Below the pieces are notes generated by a model. It did no database searches. It worked only from the letters and a program-made list of their open reading frames with translations, and was not told where the DNA came from. From the NCBI RefSeq assembly GCF_003076755.1, contig NZ_QDKM01000007.1:62001-126000 (forward strand): a DNA stretch of 64,000 nucleotides. The letters run 5' to 3'. Position 1 is the stretch's first letter. Each line of letters starts with the position of its first letter. Made by a program: the position numbers and the translations under genes. Origin of the DNA: Pararhodobacter oceanensis. GTDB taxonomy: Bacteria > Pseudomonadota > Alphaproteobacteria > Rhodobacterales > Rhodobacteraceae. Below are positions 26,718-35,215 of this stretch, one piece after another.

Positions 26718-26727
26718 GATCCACCAG

Positions 26728-27186
26728 ATGGACGCAAAAGACCGCCAGATCATCCGCGCCCTTCAGCGCAACGGACGGATGACGAATCAAGACCTCGCTG
26801 CCGAGGTCAACCTCTCGCCCTCACCCTGCCTGCGGCGGCTCAAACTTCTGGAGCAAAGCGGCGCGATCACCGGCTATAGCGCCACCGTCGACGCCGAAGC
26901 CTACGGTTTGCCGGTCACCGTGTTCGTGCGCATCATCCTCAACGGCCATACCGAGGCGGTGGTGCGCCAATTCGAACAAGAGATCAGCCGCGTCGAACGG
27001 GTGCTGGAATGCTTCATGATGACCGGCACCTCGGATTACCTGCTGCGCGTGGTGGTCGCCGATCTGGCCGATTACGAGGTCTTTGTGCGCAAACATTTGC
27101 ATCCGATTGGCAGCATCGGCTCGATCGACAGCAGCTTTGTCTACGGGGTGGTCAAACAGACCCATGTGTTCCCGCAGATTGACTGA
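26728..27186 (+). CDS. mdeR: Lrp/AsnC-family regulator (MdeR type)
   Basis: 152 aa, standard Lrp length. N-terminal HTH (DAKDRQIIRALQRNGRMTNQDLAAEVNLSPSPCLRRLKLLEQSGAITGY) is followed by the RAM effector-binding domain (VTVFVRIILNGH ... VLECFMMTGTSDYLLRVVVADLADYEVFV). It is divergent from methionine gamma-lyase, so methionine or a related amino acid is the likely ligand (inference). ATG 26728 was chosen because AAGGA lies ahead of it and the family N-terminus starts there; the ATG at 26710 lies inside the palindromic operator. Confidence 0.9.
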   Translation: MDAKDRQIIRALQRNGRMTNQDLAAEVNLSPSPCLRRLKLLEQSGAITGYSATVDAEAYGLPVTVFVRIILNGHTEAVVRQFEQEISRVERVLECFMMTGTSDYLLRVVVADLADYEVFVRKHLHPIGSIGSIDSSFVYGVVKQTHVFPQID

Positions 27187-27193
27187 CGCGAAT

Positions 27194-27246
27194 GGGGGCG
27201 CTGCCCCCGCGCTGCGCGCTCCCCCGGGATATTTGTGGCATAAAGT
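27194..27246 (+). repeat. hairpin plus GGATATTT 3'-end motif after the Lrp gene
   Basis: GGGGGC-GCT-GCCCCC hairpin (27194-27208), then CCCCCGGGATATTTGTGGCA (27221-27240), 8 bp after the Lrp stop. Same hairpin-plus-GGATATTT layout as the pair at 19356-19460. Confidence 0.5.
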
Positions 27247-27262
27247 GGGGGCATTAGCGCGG

Positions 27263-28012
27263 TCAGTGCAGCGCCGTCAGGGCGACCCAGCCGGTGATTT
27301 CGGCGATCTGTTGCAGCGCGCCCAGAACATCGCCGGTTTGCCCGCCGATCTGGCGCATGGCGAGGCGAGCAAGGCCGATCTGCGCGGCAGCAATGACAGC
27401 GGCGAGGATCAGGCCGGACCATCCAAAGGCGATATGCAGCACGGCGACGCCGATGATCGAGGCGATTGCCGCTTGAAGGCTGCTGCCCCCGCTCGCCGCG
27501 CGGCCCAGTCCGTCTGCGCGTGCTGCGGGCATTAAGGTTAATGCCGCCGCCAATCCCGAGCGACTGGCCACCGCGATTGCGATCAATGCAGTGGCAGCGG
27601 CCCAAGCACCGGCATGCACCAGCACCACATGCAGCGCCATCCAGCGCAGCCCCAATGAGAGGATCAGCGCCAGCGTCCCATAGCTACCGATCTGGCTGTC
27701 GCGCATGATCTCGAGCTTACGCGCTACACTCTGCCCGCCACCGAAACCATCCACCAGATCCGCCAGCCCGTCTTCATGCAGCCCGCCGGTGACAAACACC
27801 ATAGCCACGAGCGCCAATCCGGCGCAGATCACCGGCGCGATGCCGAACCAAAGCGCCACCAGCAAAGCCAGAGCCGAGAGCGCGCCCACGATCCCGCCGA
27901 CCAGCGGAAACGCCCAAGCCGAGGCGCCGATGGAAGGCGGCGCGGCGATGTGCCCTGCGGGTAGCCGCGTGAGCATCATCAGCGCCAGCCGAAACTCCGC
28001 CAGACGCCTCAC
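27263..28012 (-). CDS. cobV: adenosylcobinamide-GDP ribazoletransferase
   Basis: 249 aa polytopic membrane protein of the CobS(enterobacterial)/CobV family, which joins alpha-ribazole to adenosylcobinamide-GDP, the last assembly step of adenosylcobalamin. Visible: ALMMLTRLPAGHIAAPPSIGASAWAFPLVGGIVGA at the N-terminus and the Mg-binding GGLHEDGLADLVDGFGGGQSVARKLEIMRDSQIGSYG. Several hydrophobic helices follow. The start is a GTG at 28012 that overlaps the cobT stop codon in GTGA, so translation is probably coupled. It is the last of three genes in order cobU-cobT-cobV. Confidence 0.93.
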   Translation of the reverse strand: MRRLAEFRLALMMLTRLPAGHIAAPPSIGASAWAFPLVGGIVGALSALALLVALWFGIAPVICAGLALVAMVFVTGGLHEDGLADLVDGFGGGQSVARKLEIMRDSQIGSYGTLALILSLGLRWMALHVVLVHAGAWAAATALIAIAVASRSGLAAALTLMPAARADGLGRAASGGSSLQAAIASIIGVAVLHIAFGWSGLILAAVIAAAQIGLARLAMRQIGGQTGDVLGALQQIAEITGWVALTALH

Positions 28013-29013
28013 GCCTCGCTCACCCCGGCCTCACCGAAGGTCGCCATACCGTTGTGACAGGCCAGAGCCGAACGCAGAATGCCCAGCGCCAAGGCCGCGC
28101 CCGAGCCTTCGCCCAACCGCATATCAAAACCCAGAATTGCAGATTTACCGAGATTCTCCAAAAGCTTGCGATGCCCCGGCTCGGCGCTTTGATGGCCGAT
28201 CAAACAATGATCCAGCAGCCGCGGATCGGCACCGTGCAATGCCGCCGCAGCAGCGGTGCAGATAAATCCGTCCAGCAAGACCACGATCCCCGCCGCCCGC
28301 GCCGCCAGCACCGCGCCGCAAATCGCCGCCTGCTCACGCCCGCCCAGCGCCGCCAGAATTCCCATGCCCTTGGCGCCCTTGTGGCGCGCCAGACCTGCCT
28401 CAATCGCGGCAATCTTGCGCGCCATCCCCGGCGCATCCGAGCCGGTGCCGGGCCCGACCCAATCCGCCAGATCACCGCCGAACAAACCGGCCGCCATAGC
28501 CGCAGCGACGGTGGAATTGCCGATCCCCATCTCACCCAGGACCAGCACATCCGCCTGCGGATCAACCGCATCGGCGCCGATCCGCATGGCCTCCAACGTC
28601 TCGGCCTCGCTCATCGCCGGCGCTTGGGTGAAATCCTGCGTCGGGCGCTCCAACTCCAGCGCGAACACCCTCAGATCGGCGCCATTCACCCGGCAGAGCT
28701 GGTTGATCGCCGCGCCGCCCGCCTGAAAATTCGCCACCATCTGCGCGGTGACCTTTTGCGGAAAAGGGTTAACGCCCTGAGCGCAAATCCCGTGGTTACC
28801 AGCGAAAACCAGCGCCTGCGCGCGGGTGATCTCGGGGCGCGCAGTCTTGCGCCAACCCGCCATGAACTCGGCCAACGTCTCCAGCTGCCCCAATGCTCCC
28901 GGCGGCTTGGTCAGGCTGTTTTGCCGCGCGCGCGCCGCCGCGACCGCAGCCGCATCCGAGACCGGAAGTTCCGACGCCAGACCGGCAATCGCATCAAGAG
29001 AGGTAAATTTCAT
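28009..29013 (-). CDS. cobT: nicotinate-nucleotide:dimethylbenzimidazole phosphoribosyltransferase
   Basis: 334 aa. It makes alpha-ribazole phosphate from nicotinate mononucleotide and dimethylbenzimidazole. Motifs: LTKPPGALGQLETLAEF near the N-terminus, VFAGNHGICAQGVNPFPQKVTAQMVANF, GEMGIGNSTVAAAM, and FDMRLGEGSGAALA near the C-terminus with the catalytic Glu. The ATG follows the cobU stop with no gap. This is CobT in Salmonella naming and CobU in Pseudomonas denitrificans naming; it is not the cobaltochelatase subunit CobT. bluB, which makes dimethylbenzimidazole, is not in the window. Confidence 0.95.
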   Translation of the reverse strand: MKFTSLDAIAGLASELPVSDAAAVAAARARQNSLTKPPGALGQLETLAEFMAGWRKTARPEITRAQALVFAGNHGICAQGVNPFPQKVTAQMVANFQAGGAAINQLCRVNGADLRVFALELERPTQDFTQAPAMSEAETLEAMRIGADAVDPQADVLVLGEMGIGNSTVAAAMAAGLFGGDLADWVGPGTGSDAPGMARKIAAIEAGLARHKGAKGMGILAALGGREQAAICGAVLAARAAGIVVLLDGFICTAAAAALHGADPRLLDHCLIGHQSAEPGHRKLLENLGKSAILGFDMRLGEGSGAALALGILRSALACHNGMATFGEAGVSEA

Positions 29014-29517
29014 TTATTTCACCTTTAAGGGCAGACCGGAAACGGCGAAGATAACCTCCTGCGCATCTTGTGCAACCCATTGATTTATCAGCCCCGCTGC
29101 GTCGCGGAACGCGCGCGCCAAGGCATTTTCAGGGACGATCCCCATGCCAACTTCGTTGGACACCAGAACCACCGGCGACACCTGCGTCGCCAGCACCGCG
29201 ATCAACTCTTCACCCGCGGCGCGCCAGTCATGCCCCGCCAGCATCAGATTGCTCAGCCAGAGCGTCAGGCAATCAACCAGCCGCGGGGCGCCGTCGCTCT
29301 CGGCCAGCGCTGCGGCCAGTTCGACGGGTGCCGAGATCGTGCGCCACTCCGGCCCGCGCCGCGCCTGATGTTCGGCGATCCGGGCGCGCATCTCATCGTC
29401 ATGGGCCTGTGCGGTGGCGATATAGACCGCCGGAGCGCCGAACTCCAGACAGCGCGCCTCCGCGATGCGGCTTTTGCCCGAACGCGCGCCACCGGTGACC
29501 AACACAGAATACGCCAT
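29014..29517 (-). CDS. cobU: bifunctional adenosylcobinamide kinase / adenosylcobinamide-phosphate guanylyltransferase
   Basis: 167 aa. It phosphorylates adenosylcobinamide and then guanylylates it to give adenosylcobinamide-GDP. Walker A is GGARSGKS (residues 9-16). His50 in EHQARRGPEW corresponds to the region of the guanylylated His in Salmonella CobU. VDCLTLWLSNLM and VSNEVGMGIVPENALARAFRD are family hallmarks. Also called CobP. First gene of the leftward nucleotide-loop operon, and divergent from bluE with a 73-bp gap. The ribosome-binding site is weak. Confidence 0.94.
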   Translation of the reverse strand: MAYSVLVTGGARSGKSRIAEARCLEFGAPAVYIATAQAHDDEMRARIAEHQARRGPEWRTISAPVELAAALAESDGAPRLVDCLTLWLSNLMLAGHDWRAAGEELIAVLATQVSPVVLVSNEVGMGIVPENALARAFRDAAGLINQWVAQDAQEVIFAVSGLPLKVK

Positions 29518-29590
29518 GCGAAAACAGCCCCTTGTTCCTGAAGGCGTTACAAAGCAGAAACGCCGCGGGCTTGAAAGGAGAATTCGCGCC

Positions 29591-30466
29591 GTGGCACGCG
29601 ATGAAGGGATCGACCAGAGGGACGCGGGCGCTTTGGCGCGGCGGAGGCCTGCCGCCGATCCCGAGGTGCAACGTGTGGCAGGTCATTTCGGCGAATTGCT
29701 ACAGGGCCGCATCGGCGCCGATGGGCCAGTGGCGCTGATCTCGCTGCCCTGCCCCGTCTTGAGCTTGCGGGCGCATCTGGGCGGTGGCGCGGAGTTCGAA
29801 CTGGGCGGTGAGAAGATCCTGACGCTGGAACAGGCGCAGGCGTTCTTGCGCAGCCTCGGGCTATCCCTGCACGGACGCGTCGATTTTCACACTGACATGC
29901 CGGTTGGCGGCGGCGCCGGAGCCTCCACTGCCGCATTGGTCGCATTGGCCCGTTTGGCGGGCTATCAAGGCGAGCCGCAGGCGTTGGCTGAGGCCTGTGT
30001 CGCCAGCGAGGGCGCCTCGGACCCGCTGATGTTTCCGCAGCCCGAGCGCCTCTTTTGGGCTTCGCGCAAAGGGCAGTTTCTGGCGCAATTACCGCCCCTG
30101 CCGCGCTTTGAGGTGATTGGCGGATTTTACGGCTCGATGCAGCGCACCGATGCCGGGGACAGCAATTTTCCAGATATCAGCGATCTGCTACCCGTCTGGA
30201 CCAAGGCCGCGGAAGCGGGTGATCTGCCAACATTGGCACAGCTTTCCAGCCGCTCGGCGCAGCGCACGCTGGTCCTGCGCGGCGCGCCTACGGACCCGAC
30301 CCAAGCATTGGCTCAGGAGCTAGGCGCCCTAGGCCATGTCATCGCCCATACCGGTGCTGCGCGCGGGCTGATCTTCGCGCCCGATACGGTGCCTGCGCAT
30401 GCCGAATCCGCCCTGCGCGACGCCGGTTTCCGCCAGATCCTGCGCTTTCAGGCCGGAGGGCGGTGA
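29591..30466 (+). CDS. bluE: GHMP-type kinase, probable L-threonine kinase (BluE/PduX)
   Basis: 291 aa. GHMP-kinase features: RVAGHFGELLQGRIG after a ~20-residue N-terminal extension and the ATP loop PVGGGAGASTAALVALARLAG. PduX makes L-threonine 3-phosphate, which a decarboxylase converts to the aminopropanol phosphate linker of B12; BluE is the Rhodobacter counterpart. The next two genes, cbiB and the threonine-phosphate decarboxylase, complete this sub-pathway, which supports the call. The GTG at 29591 was chosen because AAAGGAG precedes it; the longer frame would run into the divergent cobU gene. Confidence 0.82.
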   Translation: MARDEGIDQRDAGALARRRPAADPEVQRVAGHFGELLQGRIGADGPVALISLPCPVLSLRAHLGGGAEFELGGEKILTLEQAQAFLRSLGLSLHGRVDFHTDMPVGGGAGASTAALVALARLAGYQGEPQALAEACVASEGASDPLMFPQPERLFWASRKGQFLAQLPPLPRFEVIGGFYGSMQRTDAGDSNFPDISDLLPVWTKAAEAGDLPTLAQLSSRSAQRTLVLRGAPTDPTQALAQELGALGHVIAHTGAARGLIFAPDTVPAHAESALRDAGFRQILRFQAGGR

Positions 30467-31404
30467 TGGATTTTGCCGCTGTCATGTTGATCGCCGTGGC
30501 GCTGGATTTGGCGATCGGCTGGCCGCCCCGCCTCTATGTTGCCATCGGCCATCCGGTGACATGGTTCGGCGCTTTGATCTCCGCGCTTGACCGTAAGCTG
30601 AACCACGAGGGCGACAGTTTCAAACGACGCAAACGTGCTGGCGTGGTCGCCGCAATCATTTGTATCGCAGGGATCGCCGCTATTGCCACGCTGGTGCAGA
30701 TGCTGGCCAATGGCCCCTATGGCGTGGTCCTCCTCGGCATCCTCTGCTGGCCGTTCATCGCCATGCGGTCGATGTATGAGCATGTCGCCGCGGTCGCCAA
30801 ACCATTGAAACGGCAAGACTTGCCCGAGGCGCGCCATCAGGTCTCGATGATCGTGGGCCGCGATACCAAAAGCATGGACGAGTCTGCCGTCGCCCGCGCC
30901 GCTTTGGAGAGCCTTGCCGAAAACACCTCGGACGGGGTGATCGCGCCGCTGTTTTGGGGGCTGATTTTCGGCCTACCCGGGATCGCGACCTATAAGATGA
31001 TCAACACGCTGGATTCGATGATCGGCCACCGCAGCAAGCGCCATGAGGCCTTCGGCTGGGCCTCGGCGCGGATCGACGATCTGGTCAACCTGCCCGCTTC
31101 GCGCCTGACCGGCCTGCTATTCGCGCTGGCCTCACCGCGCCCGCGCGCCGCGCTGCGCGTCATCCGCAGGGACGCGCGGAAGCATCGTTCGCCCAATGCC
31201 GGTTGGCCCGAGGCAGCGATGGCGGCGGCGCTGCAAGTGCGGCTCTCGGGGCCGCGGGTCTACGCCGAAGGGATCGCCAATGAGCCTTGGGTCAATGCCC
31301 GCGGCGCCGACCCCGATGCGCGCGATCTGCGACGCGGGCTTGCGCTATATGCCCGCGCGATGATCTTAGGGGTGGCCGCATTGGCCGGACTGGCGCTGAT
31401 ATGA
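30466..31404 (+). CDS. cbiB: adenosylcobinamide-phosphate synthase (CbiB/CobD)
   Basis: 312 aa integral membrane protein. It attaches (R)-1-amino-2-propanol phosphate to adenosylcobyric acid. Visible: LDLAIGWPPRLYVAIGHPVTWFGALISALDRKLN near the N-terminus, SMIVGRDTKSMDESAVARAALESLAENTSDGVIAPLFWG (the most conserved block), TYKMINTLDSMIGHR, ARIDDLVNLPASRLTG. The ATG overlaps the bluE stop (TGATG), with GGAGG nine bases upstream. Called CobD in P. denitrificans and BluD in Rhodobacter. Confidence 0.95.
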   Translation: MDFAAVMLIAVALDLAIGWPPRLYVAIGHPVTWFGALISALDRKLNHEGDSFKRRKRAGVVAAIICIAGIAAIATLVQMLANGPYGVVLLGILCWPFIAMRSMYEHVAAVAKPLKRQDLPEARHQVSMIVGRDTKSMDESAVARAALESLAENTSDGVIAPLFWGLIFGLPGIATYKMINTLDSMIGHRSKRHEAFGWASARIDDLVNLPASRLTGLLFALASPRPRAALRVIRRDARKHRSPNAGWPEAAMAAALQVRLSGPRVYAEGIANEPWVNARGADPDARDLRRGLALYARAMILGVAALAGLALI

Positions 31405-32390
31405 CGGAGGCGATTTTGCGCGATCACGGTGGAAATATCGACGCCGCTATCGCCCGTTTCGGCGGGCAGGACTGGATTGACCTCTCGACCGGCATCAACC
31501 GCGAGCCCTATCCCGTGCCTGCAATCCCCCCGCAGGATTGGACGATGCTGCCGACACATGCCGCGAAATCCGCCCTGCTGGCCGCAGCGCGCGAGACCTA
31601 CGGCACGCAGGCGCCGATGCTGGCCACCGCAGGCGCGCAGGCGGCGATCCAGATGATTCCCTATCTCACAGCGCCGGGGTGCGCGCATGTGCTGACGCCG
31701 ACCTACAATGAGCACGCAGCCGCCCTGCGCGCCGCCGGTTGGCAGGTGCGCGAGGTGCAGCGATTGGAGGATCTTGCCGGCGCCGATCTGGCCGTCGTGG
31801 TCAATCCGAACAACCCCGACGGGCAGCGGTTTACACCCGACGCGCTGCAGGACCTAGCGCGCGAAACCCGCCTACTGGTCGATGAAAGCTTCGGCGATAT
31901 GCAGCCCGAACACTCATTGGCGCCCAAGGCCGGTGCGCGCGGGCTGATCGTCTTGCGTTCCTTCGGCAAGTTCTACGGGCTGGCCGGTTTGCGGCTGGGT
32001 TTTGCCATTGGCCATGCCGAGGAAATCGGCAAACTCGAGGAGATGGCGGGGCCGTGGCCGGTCAACGGCGCGGCTTTGCGTATTGCCACTCAGGCGCTGG
32101 GTGATCGGGCATGGGCCGAGGCGACGATTCAGCGGCTGCGGACCGAGGCCAGGCTTGCCGACGCTCTGGCGCAGGCTGCGGGCTGGGTGCCGCTTGGCGG
32201 CACCGAGCTGTTCCGGCTCTACGACACGCCTGATGCGCAGTCCGCTCAGGACCATCTGGCGCGGCACCAAATCTGGTCGCGGATCTTCCCCTATTCCAAG
32301 ACATGGCTGCGGCTCGGCCTGCCCGGCGGGGCGCAGGAATGGGCGCGGCTGAAGGATGCGCTGGCCGCCTGCCCGCCTGCAGACGCCTAG
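31401..32390 (+). CDS. cobC: threonine-phosphate decarboxylase
   Basis: 329 aa class I PLP aminotransferase fold. It decarboxylates L-threonine 3-phosphate to (R)-1-amino-2-propanol phosphate, the substrate of CbiB. Visible: RDHGGNIDAAIARFG start typical of CobC/CobD, IDLSTGINREPYPVP, VVNPNNPDGQRF, LVDESFGDM, and the PLP lysine in RSFGKFYGLAGLRLGF. The start overlaps the cbiB stop (ATGA). Named CobC in P. denitrificans and CobD in Salmonella. Convergent with cobQ, with 12 bp between the stops and no terminator seen. Confidence 0.93.
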   Translation: MTEAILRDHGGNIDAAIARFGGQDWIDLSTGINREPYPVPAIPPQDWTMLPTHAAKSALLAAARETYGTQAPMLATAGAQAAIQMIPYLTAPGCAHVLTPTYNEHAAALRAAGWQVREVQRLEDLAGADLAVVVNPNNPDGQRFTPDALQDLARETRLLVDESFGDMQPEHSLAPKAGARGLIVLRSFGKFYGLAGLRLGFAIGHAEEIGKLEEMAGPWPVNGAALRIATQALGDRAWAEATIQRLRTEARLADALAQAAGWVPLGGTELFRLYDTPDAQSAQDHLARHQIWSRIFPYSKTWLRLGLPGGAQEWARLKDALAACPPADA

Positions 32391-32402
32391 CACATCAAAA
32401 AT

Positions 32403-33851
32403 CTACCGCGCGCAGCCCAGAATCCCCGCCACATCGACATGCGCCTCGAGGTGTGCGGCCAGTGCGTCGAGCGTCTCGTCCACGCCGTCCGCATAGCGCA
32501 ATCCGGAAGCCTCGCCGCCGATGCTGCGCAGGAAAGCGGCACGGAATGCGTCATTGGCAAACATCCCGTGCAGGTAACTCCCCATCACCCGCCCATCCGC
32601 CGAGACCGCGCCCTCAGGCCGCCCGTCAACCGTTGCAAAACGCCGCTGCCGGTCCGCGCCCTCCGAGCGCCCGATGTGGATTTCATAGCCCTGAAAACCG
32701 CTGCCTGTCGCCTGATGCACCGCCTCAATCTGGGTCAAGTGTTTGTCCGGCGTCATCTCGGTCTCGACCCCAAGATGCCCCAGACCGGCGGTCTCACCGG
32801 CGCTGCCCTCAATCCCCAAAGGATCGCGCACCATTGCGCCAAGCATCTGATACCCTGCGCAAATCCCCAATACTTTGCCGCCACGCCGCACATGCGCCGC
32901 GAGGTCGATATCCCAGCCCTGCGCGCGCAGAAACGCCAGATCGCTGCGGGTGGATTTCGAGCCGGGGATGATCACCAGATCGGCGTCATAGGGGATCACC
33001 TCCCCCGCGCGCACCATGGTCAGATTGACGCCGGGTTCCTGTGCCAATGGATCAAGATCATCAAAATTCGCAATCCGCGAGAGGGTCAGAACCGCAATCT
33101 TATAGCCACCCGCGCCGCCGCCCTTGGGCAGGTCCAGCGCATCCTCGGCGGGCAACTTATAGGCGTCACCAAAATAGGGCACCACGCCAAACCCGCGCCA
33201 GCCGCTGCGCGCGGCGATATACGCGTAACCATCGTCAAACAGCCGCGGATCGCCGCGAAATTTGTTGATCAGGAACCCCGCCACCATCGCGTTATCGCCC
33301 GCCTCCATCACCGCCTGCGAGCCGATGATCTGGGCGATCACCCCGCCGCGATCAATATCGCCGGTCAGGATCACCGGACAGTCGGCAGCACGCGCAAACC
33401 CCATATTGGCGATGTCACCGGCGCGCAGATTGACCTCGGCGGGGCTGCCCGCGCCCTCGACAATCACCAGATCATGACGCGCTTTGAGCCGCGCAAAACT
33501 CTCCAGCACCGCCTCCATCAGCCGCGGTTTCAGCGCCGGATACTCGCGCCCCCGCGTCGTCGTCAGCCGCTTGCCCTGCACGATCACCTGCGCGCCGGTC
33601 TCGCTTTCGGGCTTCAGAAGCACCGGATTCATATCCGTATGCGCCGCCAACCCACAGGCCAGCGCCTGCAGCGCCTGCGCGCGCCCGATCTCGCCCAGAT
33701 TCTCGGTCACCGCGGCATTATTCGACATATTCTGCGGCTTGAACGGCGCCACCTTGAGCCCCCGCAACCGCGCCGCACGGCACAGACCGGCGACCAGCAT
33801 CGACTTGCCGACATTCGAGCCGGTGCCCTGTATCATCACTGCGCGGGTCAT
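32403..33851 (-). CDS. cobQ: adenosylcobyric acid synthase (glutamine-hydrolysing)
   Basis: 482 aa. It amidates four side chains of adenosylcobyrinic acid a,c-diamide. N-terminal dethiobiotin-synthetase-like domain: [19 protein letters not shown] (P-loop) and [12 protein letters not shown]-terminal triad-type glutaminase: [14 protein letters not shown] has the nucleophile Cys and SYLHGMF the His. [15 protein letters not shown] and [15 protein letters not shown] match the family. It lies 6 bp after cobO. A plus-strand frame of similar length through this gene is a GC shadow. Confidence 0.96.
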   Translation of the reverse strand: MTRAVMIQGTGSNVGKSMLVAGLCRAARLRGLKVAPFKPQNMSNNAAVTENLGEIGRAQALQALACGLAAHTDMNPVLLKPESETGAQVIVQGKRLTTTRGREYPALKPRLMEAVLESFARLKARHDLVIVEGAGSPAEVNLRAGDIANMGFARAADCPVILTGDIDRGGVIAQIIGSQAVMEAGDNAMVAGFLINKFRGDPRLFDDGYAYIAARSGWRGFGVVPYFGDAYKLPAEDALDLPKGGGAGGYKIAVLTLSRIANFDDLDPLAQEPGVNLTMVRAGEVIPYDADLVIIPGSKSTRSDLAFLRAQGWDIDLAAHVRRGGKVLGICAGYQMLGAMVRDPLGIEGSAGETAGLGHLGVETEMTPDKHLTQIEAVHQATGSGFQGYEIHIGRSEGADRQRRFATVDGRPEGAVSADGRVMGSYLHGMFANDAFRAAFLRSIGGEASGLRYADGVDETLDALAAHLEAHVDVAGILGCAR

Positions 33852-33857
33852 CGCGGA

Positions 33858-34469
33858 TTACATCTCGACGCCGATTTGCGCTTTGATCCCGTCGCGGAAC
33901 GGGTGCTTGAGCAGGGTCATCTCGGTGACCAGATCGGCGGCCTCGATCAACTCGGGCTTGGCGTTGCGGCCGGTCAGGCAGACATGGGTCATCTCGGGCT
34001 TTTCATGCAGCAAAAACTCCACCACCTCGTCGATAGCCAGATAATCGTTGCGCAGCGCGATATTGATCTCGTCCAAGAGCACAAACTGGATCTCGGGATC
34101 GAGAATTTGCTCTTTGGCAATCCGCCAGCCGTTTTGCGCCGCCGCGATATCGCGCTCTCGGTCCTGCGTTTCCCAAGTAAACCCCTCACCAGAGACGAAG
34201 AACCGGCACTCTTTGGCGAATCGCTCGCGCAGCAGGGTCTTCTCACCGGTCGGCCTATCGCCCTTGATGAACTGCACCACCGCGCAGGGCATACCGTGGG
34301 CGATGCAGCGCATGATCATCCCGAAGGCGGAGGAGGATTTGCCCTTCCCCGGCCCCGTATGCACAATGATCAAGCCTTTCTCTTCGGTCTTGCTCTCCAT
34401 CATCCTATCGCGCGCCGCCTTGATTTTGCGCATTTTTTCCGTGTGACGGGCGTTCAGATCATTGGCCAT
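33858..34469 (-). CDS. cobO: cob(I)yrinic acid a,c-diamide adenosyltransferase
   Basis: 203 aa, BtuR/CobO family. It transfers the adenosyl group from ATP to the cobalt of reduced corrinoids. Motifs: KGLIIVHTGPGKGKSSSAFGM (P-loop for ATP), HGMPCAVVQFIKG, EFLLHEKPEMTHVCLTGRNA. The ATG at 34469 has AAGGAAG seven bases upstream. It starts 50 bp from the riboswitch of the divergent operon, and no riboswitch was seen on its own strand. Forms a two-gene unit with cobQ. Confidence 0.95.
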   Translation of the reverse strand: MANDLNARHTEKMRKIKAARDRMMESKTEEKGLIIVHTGPGKGKSSSAFGMIMRCIAHGMPCAVVQFIKGDRPTGEKTLLRERFAKECRFFVSGEGFTWETQDRERDIAAAQNGWRIAKEQILDPEIQFVLLDEINIALRNDYLAIDEVVEFLLHEKPEMTHVCLTGRNAKPELIEAADLVTEMTLLKHPFRDGIKAQIGVEM

Positions 34470-34521
34470 CGAGTGACTTCCTTCGGCTTGACAGGCGATG
34501 CGCTATAGGCGAAAGCTCTGG

Positions 34522-34712
34522 GTGTGTTGGTGCCTGCCAGTGGCAGGTGAAAAGGGAATGTGCAGCCGCGAATCCTCGCGGTCAAGTGCAGCCGCCCCCG
34601 CGACCGTGAACGGAAAGGCCGATCATCGCCACTGGCAATCGCTGGGAAGGCAGATCAGCCGCAGAGCCATGTCTGGCGCTGGATCCGTAAGCCGGGAGAC
34701 CTGCCAACACGT
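34522..34712 (+). promoter_or_regulatory. cobalamin (adenosylcobalamin) riboswitch
   Basis: A canonical B12 aptamer. The closing stem P1 is GTGTTGG (34524-34530) with CCAACAC (34704-34710). The core has TGCAGCCGC (34561), GTGCAGCCGCCCCCGCGACCGTGA (34587-34610), GCCACTGGCAATCGCTGGGAAGGC (34628-34651) and the B12 box AGCCGGGAGACCTGCC (34690-34705). It heads the DUF1636-cobW-cobN operon, with 104 bp to the first start codon. The stretch after it (34729-34773) can form an imperfect stem but lacks a T-run, so control may act on translation. Confidence 0.95.
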
Positions 34713-34816
34713 GACGACGCAACCGGACGGGGTGTTCTGGGGTCGGGGTGATTCCGGCCACCGGAGAACCCTCGCCTTTCATGCCTGCGTCCCCTGAATT
34801 GATGGGGCCGAGAGCC

Positions 34817-35215
34817 ATGAAAGATCAGGCGGACACGCCGCTTCCTCCCACCGAATTGCTGATCTGCGTCAAATGCCGCCGTGGTCGCGCCACCGTTGCC
34901 GATGACGACCGCTGGCCCGGCCAGATTCTGTTTGACGCGCTCACCGCGCTGCCGGTGCCCGAAGAGATCCGTCTGACGCCGGTCGCCTGCCTGCAAAACT
35001 GCGACCACGGCTGCACCGTGGCGCTGCGCGGCGGTGACCGCTGGACCTATGTTTTCGCCAATCTCGACGAGGTTGCCGATCCGGCGATGCTGCTTGACGG
35101 CGCCGCCCGCTACCACGCCACCGAAAACGGGCTGATCCCGTGGCGCGAACGTCCCGAACATTTCAAACGCAACTGCGTCGCACGCATCCCCCCATTGGAG
35201 GTCCCAAATGTCTGA
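34817..35215 (+). CDS. DUF1636 protein, thioredoxin-like ferredoxin candidate
   Basis: 132 aa cytosolic protein. Cysteines are at 17 and 20 (LLICVKCRRG) and at 58, 62 and 66 (VACLQNCDHGC), a pattern like thioredoxin-fold [2Fe-2S] ferredoxins or a metal site; another Cys lies near the C-terminus. RWTYVFANLDEVADPAMLL resembles the fold's C-terminal half. It is the first gene after the cobalamin riboswitch and overlaps cobW by 8 bp, so a role in cobalt handling or corrin chemistry is likely but unproven. ATG 34817 has GAGAG upstream; an in-frame ATG at 34802 is possible. Confidence 0.8.
   Translation: MKDQADTPLPPTELLICVKCRRGRATVADDDRWPGQILFDALTALPVPEEIRLTPVACLQNCDHGCTVALRGGDRWTYVFANLDEVADPAMLLDGAARYHATENGLIPWRERPEHFKRNCVARIPPLEVPNV

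Noticed and set aside
32439-34508. 689-codon plus-strand frame across cobQ and cobO
   Set aside because: It crosses two well-conserved minus-strand genes, has no protein motif and no ribosome-binding site; GC shadow.
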